Source of the DNA: Rotaria sordida
Taxonomy: Eukaryota; Rotifera; Eurotatoria; Philodinida; Philodinidae
Assembly: GCA_905250125.1 (NCBI GenBank)
Contig: CAJNOL010000932.1
Location: forward strand, 1 to 64,000
Direction of reading: 5' to 3'
DNA length: 64,000 nucleotides
In this document: positions 29,538 through 42,600 of the stretch, in pieces
Position numbering within the stretch: the first letter of the stretch is position 1
Layout of the letters: the number at the start of each line of letters is the position of its first letter
Position numbers and translations under genes: made by a program
The notes under the pieces: model-generated
Database searches by the model: none
Told to the model about the DNA's origin: nothing
What the model saw: the letters and a program-made list of their open reading frames with translations, nothing else

Positions 29538-31818
29538 TCTATTTTATACTGTTTTATTATATATACATATATCTTTCGAAGAAAAGAAAGGACTATTTTT
29601 TGTGTTTATTTCTTGTATTTGAGAAAAAAAGAAAAGTCACAATTATTAGTGAGATCATTTAGTATAAAGAATTGTGAATTTGATATTCTGTTATTATAAA
29701 TTAATCTATCATTTTGATTATTAATCTCAAAATATGATAACATAATACAAAATAGTATTAAATATTATTTAATAATTATAGATCATACTAACAATATCAA
29801 TGAATAATGAAAAATGTGTTTTTTTGTTCAAATTGAATTCTTATTTCAATAAGGGAAAAAAATGAAATAACTTTCGATATTTACAGCTGACATTGTGTAA
29901 TGAAATATTGTTATACAAGTAAGAAGAAATAATGTAAAGAAAAAAGAAATCTTGTTGATAAAACCCATTTGCTAGATGAGCTAATATAAGAAAATAAAGA
30001 AGTTGACATTGAAACATTTTTAAATGATCAATCACTTTTGAGTTCGGACTAGAGCCCATCAGATCCAAGAATTTTTAGATCTGGATCCAATGGGCTCTGG
30101 TTCGAACTCTGTGCATAAGATAGACCACACTGAGATATAAAAAAACCTGAAAAGGATAAATCCCGTTAAATATTCTATTCAGAGTTATTGGAAGTTTTAG
30201 TCTATGATATGCTATATACCAACAAATCGAATGATGGTATTCCAATCTGAGAAGTTATTGACAAGTACCAGTTTGATATATGCATGAGTAGACTGGAATA
30301 AATCATTCGTTTTATGGCATAATCGATATATTGAAATATATTAAAACACTTTATATGATTGGTAACGAACAACTTTAGATGCAGTTAGAATAGATTCTTC
30401 TACAAGACAACGATCTAAAACATTGTTCCATACTTATAAAGTATAACTTTATTGTAATACAATATGAAGATACTACTTTGATCTAGAGTTCGAATTGGAT
30501 CGGTCGGTTTTTTTTTATCAAATTTTAGGGTGATGAAGCCAATCTATTTTGCTTGTTTTTTTTTATAGATTGCCATAGGTTTAAAAATCTAAAAATATGG
30601 ACTTGAAAATCTCTAACTGATAAAAAATCTCCAGAAATTGAAGTCCATCTAAAGTAAAGATTTTTACTTCGAAATTTCGAGCTTTTTTTTTCGCACTACT
30701 TTTCACCGACTATCAACAACTAGCAATGAGTAGTGCTGGCCAGTTCATTCTTTCAAAAAAAAATATATAAGAAAAAATTTCGCTCTATTGAAAAAGTTAT
30801 GCCAATCACTAGGATCATGCAATTGTAGAAATATCTGCGTATTAAGAAACCTAAATATATGATGTCTAGTACGAATTCATACTTTGTAGGTAGTAATATC
30901 CTTCTATGAGTTGAGAAGTCTTCAGTTGTGTTAAATAATTATTTCAAATAAGAATAGATAAAATGTATTAATTTTTGTAAAGAAATCATATTTTTATTAG
31001 GAAAAGTTAGGTAAAACAAACTATAGATGTCGTTCAACATCAGTTGTTGTGAATTACTAGATGAAGAGTCTCATTTACACTCAAGGAAATTATCCAAGTC
31101 GAATATTACAATCATTATGTGATATTGTACTTCAAGCTTCATAGAATAAGTAGGTGATTAAATAATTAACTAGTTAATTATATAGTATATTCAACTATGA
31201 TATAAATAAAGAAAAACTGAAACAAATGTTCATATTTATTATAGTGTTTGTAGACGACAATAAATGTTGATTTTAAATATAAATCTACTAGTTGATCTAT
31301 TTTGGTAACAAAATATTGTTGATTATAGGCATTCATCTATGTTGCTACTGCATAATACTGATTAGTTTTTGGCTTGAAAACGAATTATTTCTAATTATTG
31401 TTTTGGATTGATGATTATCGTTGCAGATGTTAAATAAATTATTTGTAGAAAAAACAAAAAAATCGTCATACAACTTTTTAGGTATAAATACTCAATGAAC
31501 CGTATATTGATATAATTATTTCAATATCGTACTATCAATTTAGTAAAAGTGATATATTTAAAGTCTCTAGGAAACAACACAAGGAGATCAATATTAAGAT
31601 TTTCTAAAAGTTTCCTGAGAATAATAAAACAATACTAGATTTATAAATGCATCAGTTAAATAATTTTGGTTTTGTTTACATAATTCATAACCTTAAGAAT
31701 GATCATCACCTGAAGTTGTTAACTTTATGTTTTTATAGAATTGAAACAAAATCATATAGAATCATAAATATAATGATATGATTTTTATTTACTAAAAAAA
31801 ATTAATAACAATCTTAAA
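29538..31818. other. Intergenic, no gene seen
   Basis: AT-rich sequence. A short palindrome at about 30051-30097 pairs GAGCCCAT(C)AGATCCA with TGGATCCAATGGGCTC. No protein-like ORF, RNA gene or long terminal repeat was found. Confidence 0.5.
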
Positions 31819-32100
31819 CTATGATGCATTATTAGCATGCATAATACTACGGTTAGTATTCATTGCAGCAACAACTGCATTATAAGGTGGTGGTGGTTGT
31901 TCAATAGGTATTGACCAACACATTTGAGAATGATTAAGTTGATGATGATGATGAGGTTGAGCTAAAACAATAACTTGCATGGGAAGTGGTGCAACATGTC
32001 GATGAATATGATTTAAGCGTACACAATATACCACTAGAAATATAACGGTAGTTACGACAGCTATACCAATGAATGCAGAATATGAAGCCGAAAAAAACAT
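31819..32100 (-). CDS. Small single-pass membrane protein with PPxY motif
   Basis: A 93-residue ORF begins MFFSAS. Residues 8-27 (AFIGIAVVTTVIFLVVYCV) form a clear transmembrane helix. The cytoplasmic-type tail is His-rich (PHHHHQL) and contains PPPPYNAVV, a PPxY ligand for WW domains such as those of NEDD4-type ubiquitin ligases. The arrangement of membrane helix, short tail and PPxY is typical of adaptor-like proteins (Shisa-like, WBP1-like or NDFIP-like), but I cannot name a family. An upstream exon with a signal peptide is possible. Asn-rich C-terminus. It stands alone, with no co-oriented close neighbour. Confidence 0.5.
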   Translation of the reverse strand: MFFSASYSAFIGIAVVTTVIFLVVYCVRLNHIHRHVAPLPMQVIVLAQPHHHHQLNHSQMCWSIPIEQPPPPYNAVVAAMNTNRSIMHANNAS

Positions 32101-33662
32101 ATCATATGAATTTATGTATACGTTTTAGATAAATAACATTTGAAAAACTTTAGTTGAGTTGACGATGTTGAGTTACAAGAATGAAAGAAAAGAAAAAACT
32201 AGAGAGAGAGCAAAGAAAATCTTTTTTTTTCTTACATTTCTTTAATAATAATGCTCGGCAGATGAGTATAAAAATTTCCTGCTTGTAGAAACTTTTGCGC
32301 ACACTTTAATCATTAGCTCTGATGTCATGTTATTATCGACTAACACACACTCTACTTAGTATGAAAAAAAAAATTATCTATTTAAAGTAAAAAAAAACAT
32401 GTTCTCTTCCTTTCTGAAAGAAGCATCAAAAACAAGTCATTTAGTGAACTTAATACTAATATGCAAACATTCATTATAGTTGAAATATTCAACAATTCTT
32501 CATTGGTAAAACAAAATAAATTTGAAGTTGAAAATCTTTTTTGAATATACAAAAAACAAAACAAAACAATTGTTTGTATATTTGATATAATTATTATCTA
32601 ACAACTATAGCATAGTATTTTTATTTCATCAATTGTTACACTCTCAAAAATTGAATAGTTTTAATGAAAAACGTTTATATGTCTTCTTTGCTTTGCACTC
32701 GATCAAAGGAGTCATATCGGATCATGTAGAACAAATACAGATTAAAGTCTTGTTTCCCTTCTTTTATACTCAGTAAATCATGTCTAATCAATTTTGTCTT
32801 ATTATGTTTTGTTTTTTATACAACTATGTTGATTGAAAATAATGTAGAAAGCGTTATTTTGTTTAATTATGACTTGACTTATTAGTTAAGTTTAAAAATA
32901 AAAGTCTTAAGTCATGAGTACTATTCTGATAATCAAAAATATATGATAACAAATGAGAAATAGGAATATGATATATACAGAATAGACTTTTAGCTAATAT
33001 TTCATAATTTCTGAAGTTTAATATAATCTAAAATTTTTTCTTCAAGATTGAAGCTTTCTCAAACAAACGATAGAAACGTGAATATATTAAAATGCAAACT
33101 GCATTGGTGTCCTACTACTATAAACAATGTAATTATCATTTGTTCATGATTAATGTGCACTGAGAAGTTGAATAATAAACATTAGACTCTTTTCATTTGA
33201 ACAAGAGAATGAAATTTTTTTAATAGGTTCTTTTCATCGACAAAGTTTTCTTTTATCGTTTGGGAAAAATAATAAAAAAAGAAAGAAATGATCATCAGCT
33301 GATATAATAATAGGAGCAAAAAGAGACGATGACATATAGATAGACACAAGACACTGAAAGCCCTAAAGCATTGAATGTGTCATGTATATAACTGAAGAAA
33401 TAAGGATGAAAAAAAATACGAGATAGCCGTATTTACAATCATACGTGATTCCCGATATGAAGAAAAAAAACCAGTGAGCATATCTAATGTAGCAAATGAA
33501 AGAAAACAAATAAAGAACGGATAAACATATAAGCATCTGCATAGAAAGATCATCCCTGAAGAAGATAATCAAGAACGACATTTAAATAAAAAAAAAGAAG
33601 CACGTCACCGAATTCTTAAAGAACCGGACACGAAAAATAATAAAGATAACTAAACATATCAA
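32101..33662. other. Intergenic, no gene seen
   Basis: AT-rich sequence upstream of the small membrane-protein gene and downstream of the WD40 gene. ORFs are short and hydrophobic by composition only. Confidence 0.5.
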
Positions 33663-36600
33663 TCAGTCACAAACAACAACAGTTGTATTTGTTGAACATT
33701 CTTCACCTTGTTCTTCTTGTTGTTGTTGTTGATGATGATTATTTCTAATACGTACATGAAGATCGGTATATATCTGTTCAATATATTGCTTTAACATTAT
33801 ATCTCGACTATCTGAGCTTTGTGCAACCTTTACAAAAAAGCAAAAATAATTATAGAACTAACAAATAAACGACTTCACTAGATTTAGTGACCTATCTTCA
33901 AGCAGGATGCCATATATGTGATTTTGTAGATTAAATTCCGGCGTATCGAATGGTATGTAAGAAAACAAAGTTTGTTACAATTTAGATGTGCTATAGTTAT
34001 AATGCTTGGAGAATATTATAGGATACTCATAGATATTATAATCCATAGGATATTCTAAGACAAACTTGTACAACTTTTTTTAAAAACATAATTCGTTACA
34101 GTTATATGTGGTCTTCAATTTTCTATACTCAATAGCTTTCATCGTTGCTTACTTCATGTCTAAAAATGGTCCATTTTCTTAGATATAGTCTATTTCTTGA
34201 CGACATGATATTCCAGTGTGTTCAATTTTGTGCCACACAACGAGTACCAGTGTGGAACTCACTAGAAAATTGCACACTATCGAGTTCTATATATTTTACA
34301 TATAACATCTTTCGGAAAAGGAAGGACTCATTGTCAACTTGCAACATTGTTTCCTATGACAGTGTATTTTCTTAAATGAAGAGACCAGTATATTGATGAT
34401 ATTTTAACAATACTCAACAATTCTATTAAAACTTTTTATATACAAATAATCGACAGAATATACACAGAGTTGAACACACTGAAATATTATGTAGGCAAAA
34501 AACAATCTAGACCTAAGAAAATGGACCATTTTTAGGCATGAAGTAAGCAATGATGAAAACTATTAATTATAGAAACCCAAAGAGCACTTATAACTGCGTC
34601 AAATTGCGTTTAAAAACTAATTGTATAAGTTTGTCTTACGTGGAAAGTACCCGAAGTGATTAACCACTGTTGGGCACATAGAAGGAGCTTCTAGACTAGA
34701 ATAATCCTAAAAGGATTCGAGCCCACGATCCTTATGAGCTGAGATATTTAGTTGTCAAGTTCCCACGGATAGGAAGGATTTCGATCCTCTACTACGATTA
34801 TCTTGAAAACAAAAATGTGCTGTTAACTAAAAATTCCATGATAAATTGACTGTGTCATCAGCAAACTAGTGTGAAATTTCCAGATTTTATCTTATTCCTA
34901 TAAGCCAGTGTTTTTTTTTATTGTACCAACCATCATCACAGAGGTAGTGGTTCACGAATGATGCGAGATGACGTTTTCCGTCTATGTGCTCCATCGAAAT
35001 CTCTTCTGATCTCGGACTATTAGTCTGGTCAACGAGACTCAAAGATATACTCCGCTGTCCAAAGATGTAAGAGACTAGAAAAACTAACTCACACTGCGTC
35101 ACGCATTCAACCACTTGACGTCTATTTCAATAGACAATGAAAGTTGTTCGCTTGGCGTATATCCGATCACATTCAACTTAACAATATCGCCATTAACTTA
35201 TCTGAACGAAACAATATAATACAATTGAATTTTCTTATGAATAATTAGTTGTCCTCGCCTCAATTCGTACCTATAATCAAGTATGCATGGTTCGCATCAG
35301 GATATATCGATCAGTATCCAGGAGATTTTGAGTCTGTCAACGAAGTTTGCTTCAACGTTAATGCTGATGTTTGCTAACAATCGAACTGTCGCTTATTATG
35401 CTTTATTCAATGTAGTCATTGTCACTAGGTACTCTGCTTTGAACATTTCTTTGAAGCTTATCAATATCATAATTAGATGTCTGTTGTCTTCCAGTATGAT
35501 GTTATAACTTTTTAAAAAGTGATATCTATAAAATTTTATTTTGTTCTGCCTAGGATTTTCAAGAAAATGACTGTGGCTTATAAAAATGAGATAAAATTTG
35601 GAAATTTCACAGTAGTTTGCTGATGATGCAGCCAGCTTACCATTGAAATTCTACTTAACAGCACATTTTTGTTTTCAAGATAATCGTAATCGAGGATCAA
35701 AATCCTTTTTATCTTCTGGAACTGGAAAATTTACTATCTCAGCTCATAAGAACCATGGACCCGAACTCTTTTAGGATTATTCTAGTCTAGAGGTCTCCTC
35801 TATATGCTCAAAAGTGGCTAATCACTTCGGGTATTTGCCTCGCTAAAATATCTTATGGATAACAATGCCTATGAGTACCCTATAATATCCTCCAAGTATT
35901 ACGGCCAGTACATGAACCCTTAGCACATCAAAGTTTTCATAGATCTTGGTTTCTTGTATACCGTTCAATGTGCCGAAATTTGCTCTATAAAACTACATAG
36001 ATGGCATCCTGGTTAACGATAGATCACCGAATCCGGCAGGATCTTTTATTTACCGATGAATAGAGATTCTCTAATTCATTAAGACGTTTATGAAGATCAT
36101 CAACAAGATGATTAATAACTGACATACGATGATCATTTATAGTTGAATCACTAAAATGAAATATATTAAATAAGGAAAAAAAACAATAACAAGAATATTT
36201 TTTTTAATAATTTACTCTTGTTTTGTATTATTGATTGTTGTTTTGGATAAGGATGATGATGAAATTTTATGTATTTGTTTTATTTGTCTATAATCTGGTA
36301 TTGATACACTTCGTCGTACTTTAAGTTCTTTTTGATTATTATTATTATTATTATCATTTAATGTGCATGCTTGTAAATCACTTGTTGTTTCTAATGAATC
36401 TGAACTTTCAATTGAACATGTACTTGACGATCTTTTTGTTGGTTTATTTGGTGATGATGGTATATCATGTAAAAGTAAAGGTTTTAAACCAAGTACAACT
36501 GTTCGATAGAAACAATCTTGTGCCCATTTTGGCATAAGATCATTTGTTGTATTATCTAATTCTCGTAATGGTAAAACAGATTCTTGTAATGAAGATGTTG

Positions 36601-39600
36601 GATGAATAAATTGTTTTGTTTCATGATTTTCTTTTGTTTGATTATTTTTTGTTGGTGATGAACTATTCGATGATGTTGATGACGATGATGAAGATGATGA
36701 TTGTATAGCAGATGCTGTTGGTAAATTAGGTGGACGTCGAGGAACACGAGAGATTTTTACTCGACGAAATGTTGTAGTTTTTGATTGTTGCATTGTTGTT
36801 GTAGGTAGAATAAGATTTTGAGTTGAACGAGATTTTGTCATATTTTTATTTGTTGATATCGAACGTGTATCTAATGAAACAACAGATGGAATACGACGTG
36901 TTTGAGAATTCATAACTAATGATGTAGTTGATGATGATGATGGTACAAACATAGGTACTGATGGTGGTATACCTTCTCGAAGTTTACTCATTGAACTTGA
37001 TGTATGTGCTGCATATGATGGTAAATAGGAATGAGATGATGATGATGATGTTGTATCACCAGTAACATTGTTAAGTGAAAGAGTTGATGAATGAAAACGA
37101 TCTTCTGATTGAGCACGATTACCTAAGTTAAAATATAAAACAAATAAAATTGAATATATTCATTATACAAAGCATTCTTCATGTATCTTGAGAAAAATTC
37201 TTTCTTTTTTTATTTATCTATAACTGTAGACATACCACGAGTTTTTCGTGTTGTTGATGATTTTGGTGGCACTACTTTTGATTCCATAGTGTTCATTATT
37301 TGAGATCGACCATTTTTATTTGTTCGAGTAGATATAGAAACATCTTCTTGTGTTGTATTTACTGATGTTGATAAAGTATCTGTGAGTCTTTAAAAAAAAA
37401 AAAAGAAAATTTTATTGAAATAATATTTTTTTTGTGTCTCTTACGTTATTTCTTTTGATACAGAACGAAAACGAGATGAAACACTTTTACGTCGTTGAAC
37501 TTGACGTGTTGAAATTTCTTCATCAAGTGTTGTATTTATTATTGAATGTTCATGATCATAATTTTCAGTAAAAAATGAATTTGTTTTTCCATTTGAACTC
37601 TCTGTATTAGCTGTTGTTGAATCATCATCTAAGAAAATGAATCTATAGAATTTTTATATTAATTAATAAATAGAAATGAACCTTCATCGAGAAAAACTGA
37701 TTCATCATCTTGTGAACTTGCTGAACGAATCATTTTATCAGATGAACTAAATAAAAAATTTTTTGTTTTTTATTAATTCAAGAAAACAAAAAATAATCTT
37801 TACTCTTCATTGATAATATCTGGTAATTGTGAACGAGTGAATTTCGATTCAAATGGCTATAGAACAAAAAAAGAAAAATTAGTATTATTTAAAAAATATT
37901 TTGTAATTAATAAACAAACCGGTAAACGAGGTTCAGCAGTTGCCCATAAACTTCGCTGACGTTTTGTTTGTGGTTGATGTTCTTCAATAATACTCGGTGT
38001 CTATATGTAAGACAAAACAAAAAATATTTTCTTTCAACAAAAAAGATTAATTAAAATTCAACCTGTGAAATCGTTTCTTCGATTTCAGTTCTAAAAATAA
38101 AACCAAAAACATTCTAATAAAAAGCGAAAAAAAAACTCAAATAAAACTTACATTTCAAGTTCATTTGATTTTACTAATGGTACCGATGGTAATCGACAAG
38201 TTGTCGGTACAATAGCCAATTCCGCAATATTCCAAACCAAAACACAACTAAAATTTCCATATAACAATACCAAATCAATAGAAAACTTTCAAATTGTGTC
38301 CTGAAATCGGGTCGAGTATCTGGCACTCAGCCCGATTCTCAGAATGGGCCCTGATGCAAATTCGGCTGGTCGGGTTCGAGTCTAAAGTTTTTCTGTTAAC
38401 CAGGTCCGGGTCCAAAAATGTTAGATCTGACAAGCGCTAAGACCTGTTGCGAAAAGTCGTACTTGAGCAAGACACTATTTTCAAATCAATCATACCTATC
38501 ACCCGAAATCGTATATAAATGATGTCCATCATGACTAAATTTTAAATCAGTAACTATTTCACTATGACCACAAAGTGATGCAACACATTCTGTTGTTATT
38601 GTATCCCAAATATAAACATATTTATTTGAACATGATGTTGCTAAATATCTTCCTGATGTATCAATATCGATTTTAATTAAATAACCTGTATCATCACTCA
38701 TTGAACCTTTACATGTTCGAACTCGTTTACCATCTTGAGTATTATAAACTCTAAAAAACAGAATTAAAATAAAAAACCATTTCTTAACAAAAAAAAAAAA
38801 GAAAAAAAGGAAAATTTACCTTATCATTCGATCTTGACAAGCCGTATTAACAAGTTCACGTGAATGATCAATAGCTAAATCATAAAATGTTTGTTTTTCA
38901 ACAATATTATTCGAACGAATAAATTGATATTTTCCATTTTCATTCTATAAAAGAAAAACTCTATTAAAAGAAAAATTTTTTAATAAAACAAATTTTTACT
39001 TTTGAAATTGATCGAAATATTAATGATTTATCAGCACTACATGATATTAATTGTAAATTTGAAGTAATAGATGAAAATGTAAAACGAACAGCTGTTATAG
39101 CTGCTGAATGATCATCTAATGTTGCAACTAATTGATAATCTTTTGATACATCAAATATATGAACAAAACGATCACGACTACTTGATGCCAAAAAAGTCAC
39201 ATCTTCATTTAAAAACAAAAAAGTTCAATAAAACTAAATTTGAATTAAATAATTAATACAAACTCATATCAGATAATTGACCATAATCTACACTAAGTAC
39301 TTCACTATCATGTGCTTCAACAAGTGCAATTTGTTTGAATGTTTGCATATCGAATATGCGAATATTTCCATTACGATCACCAATAGCTAATGATAAACCA
39401 TCGGGAGCCATTTTCATGCAACGACCACCGACTTTTGGCACAAATTCAGGTCGTTCTAAAAAAAAAGAAAAATAAGAATTTCTTTCATATACTTTATTTA
39501 ATCTCGATAAATAACAATGGTAAATAAAAAGATGTCGTGAAGATCAAAATGTAAAATACGAAATTTTGCGATTTCTATAGTCACAACTAGAGATATAAGT

Positions 39601-42600
39601 CGATGTCGTTGGCGAAAAGTTTTTTTTTCAATTACGAAAACTTTTGAAATAGAATAAATACTGATGAAAAACAAAATTTGACAAAAACATTCCTCAAAAA
39701 TGTCCCGGTCATTAGAAAACTTCGTCATTTATTTTTTATGTCACCATGGTGATGGCTGAAGGTCGTCTCCTGAAAAATCGATCTTCGACTAGATCCATTC
39801 AAATTGTATGAAATTTTCAGCATGCGTTGGAGTTGTAGTGAAGTCTTATATCGTGATGATTCCGAAAGATAGCCAATAAATAGGGATTAAAAATAGTTCA
39901 TTTATTCTCTATGGGTTCTTATTCTATAGATTTAATTTTTTTTGAAAGAGCATATCAAACTGCAGTATCCTGTTTTTTAAACTTTTAGTTGTTATCCAGA
40001 GAAAAAAAGATGATAAGTGCGATGTCTCAAAAAATGGTGAGTTATTTATAGAAGGACTTTTTTTTAGATAATAATAAAAAAGTTTCATTCCAAAAAACGA
40101 ACCTTGCAGGTTTACATGTGCTCTTTACTTACAACGACGAAACAGTAATTGACTGCAATGAAGTTTCTTCGAGAGTTCTGAGATCCGTAGTCAGAAAAGC
40201 TTATTTTTCAAGTAGAAGATGACGGAAGCCATCGAACATTTTTTGAAAAAATGAGATGCCAAAATGTAAAATCATGCTCTTTATGCAACATCCGACTACA
40301 AGTTGTCTTTTGATACATTTATCTCAATTTCGATATTTCTCATATAAAGGCGACTATAAGGCTTTGATCTCAGAACGGGATATGTGTAGCATAGATGGAA
40401 CCGATACTGGTTACCGACCTACCCAAATCGGTCATATCAGTCTAAATTTTCCACTTTTCTGATCTATGATTGTATCCATATAAAAAACAATAAGTGAAAT
40501 CAAGTCTAATCTCACTGATCACGCAACAATTCGTTTAACAAATAGTTCAGAGAACGCTCTTAATGAAACTATTGTTGTCAATAGTGAAGCATTATGCCAA
40601 AATGTGGCAAGCTACCAGTTTAACTCAAAATAGTTCACTATCGAGCGAGATATCATTTTAAGGCTCGGTCTGTTGTCTGTAGATCGATCGGTCCGATCCG
40701 GTCTAAAAATTTAGAACCAGTACCAATCTCAAAAAATTAGATTGATTTCATCACTTTCGCCGCGATCACAGTAGAATACATCGAAGGTGGCGCCCTCTAT
40801 TGATATCTCAAAAGATACAGGAAGTCTTATTCTCTACAAATCTACGTATATCTTGTTCTAGCGTTAAAAATGGCTATGAAACTTATTATCATCTTTACTT
40901 TTTTTTAAAAAACAAATTTCTAACCTTGAGTTGTTTGACTATCACATAATTTCGAATAATCCTCATCTAAATAGACAATTTTCATTAATTGTCTACTAAA
41001 TATATTTGCAGCTGGTGATGGAGCAAAATATGAATCAGCTTCACCATGATTTAATGACCAAAAACGTATTGTATTATCTGATGAACATGTTATACAAGTT
41101 AAATGTCGTAAAATTGAAGGTGATATACTTGTTCGAGAATATGTCTAAAGAAAAAATTTTTTTCGTTTTTTATATAATCGGAAAAGAAAATAAAACCTAA
41201 TAAATCTTACTTCAATTCCCCAACCACATCCTGAATGATACATATGAGAATCACGTTTTTTTATTGATTGTTCATTTTTTATATCCCAAATATAAAAACT
41301 ATGATCATTATAAAAACATGTTAACTAAAAAATAAGAAAAATTATCCAAAACAAAAAAAAAGTTAGTAAAATAAATATTCTCACTAGGGGTGGCGGCTTA
41401 GCATTAGTGTTAAGAAAATGCTAATACTTTTGTATTAAAATAAATAATTCATTTAATACTTTTGCATTAGTGTTAAAGAAATAATTTAATGCTTTACTTT
41501 TGCATTAGTGTTAAAAAATAATTTAATGCTCTGGTATTAGTGTTAATTTTGTATTAAAAAATGCTAATACCTATCTTGATTGTGCAATTCGTTTATAGAA
41601 CTGTCATTGAGATTGGGTTTTTCTTTTACAATATCGATATCTGATAAAATTATTTATGTTTTCTGAAGAACTATAAATGTACATATATGTCATCCTGGTG
41701 CATACATGACATTGTTTCTGTATAGAAATGTTACAAAGCAAATCCAACTATAGAGAAGCTGGCGGTAGAACTACAATGACAGTTCTATAAACGAATTGCA
41801 CAATCAAGATAGGTATTAGCATTTTTTAATACAAAATTAACACTAATACCAAAGCATTAAATTATTTTTTTAACACTAATGCAAAAGTATTAAGTTAATT
41901 TTTCAATTTTAATACAAAGGCATTAAAAATAGTATTAATTAATGCAATGCTAATGCTAAGCCACCACCCCTAATTCTCACCATTGATTTATCTTCATCTA
42001 AACAAACAGCAATTGTATCCGGAAAACACATATTTTGTTGTTGAGGATATATTATTTGACTACAAATCGAAAAAGAAAAGATCAAAAAGAAAAAAAAAAC
42101 AAATACGAATTTCATACTCAATCGATGTTATAAAACCAATATCAACACCCAAATAATGTGGTAAAGGTATTGACATAATATATTCAAGAGTTTGTGGTGA
42201 AAATATATAAACAGCACCTTTAACACATCCAACAACAAGATACAAATCACCAATAGCTAAACAATTCGTTTTTTCCTAATTAAAAAAACAAATCATTAGA
42301 CATTTCGTTTTATCTTTTTTTCATTTTTTTCTCAAAAATGATTTCTTACTTGAAGATCACGTTCACCTCGTAATTGTCGATGTTCATCAAATTGACAAAT
42401 AAGTCCATTTGCAGTTATAACATAAGTTATACCAGCACAATCACCACGTCCACAAACAACATCAGTAAAAAAATTATCTTTACGTTCAGCTAGGATTGCA
42501 TACCGACCACGTAATGGTACAACTTCAAGCTATTATCAAGAAAAAAAAAAGTTCATCTACAGTTGTAAACAAAAGTTTTCATTCTAGAAGATCTCAGCCA

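Larger units (their letters stand above)
33885..36035. mobile_element. 2.1-kb long-inverted-repeat element in the last WD40-gene intron
   Basis: Left arm (33885-34057 continued at 34637-34920) pairs with right arm (36035-35560). Shared words in opposite orientation include AGGATGCCAT, GATGTGCTA, TACCCGAAGTGATTA, AGACTAGAATAATCCTAAAAG and CAGCAAACTA. The left arm is interrupted by a separate TA-flanked insertion (34058-34636). The central ~640 bp is unique and contains a decayed coding remnant. The whole element lies in the intron 33828-36053. Confidence 0.85.

Noticed and set aside
30051..30097. Palindrome considered as MITE
   Set aside because: Arms only about 20 bp and no flanking duplication; recorded only as a small palindrome in the intergenic entry.
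34887..35114. 75-codon minus-strand ORF in the palindrome centre
   Set aside because: Considered as a transposase fragment, but no DDE/DDD-type motif or known transposase signature is visible.
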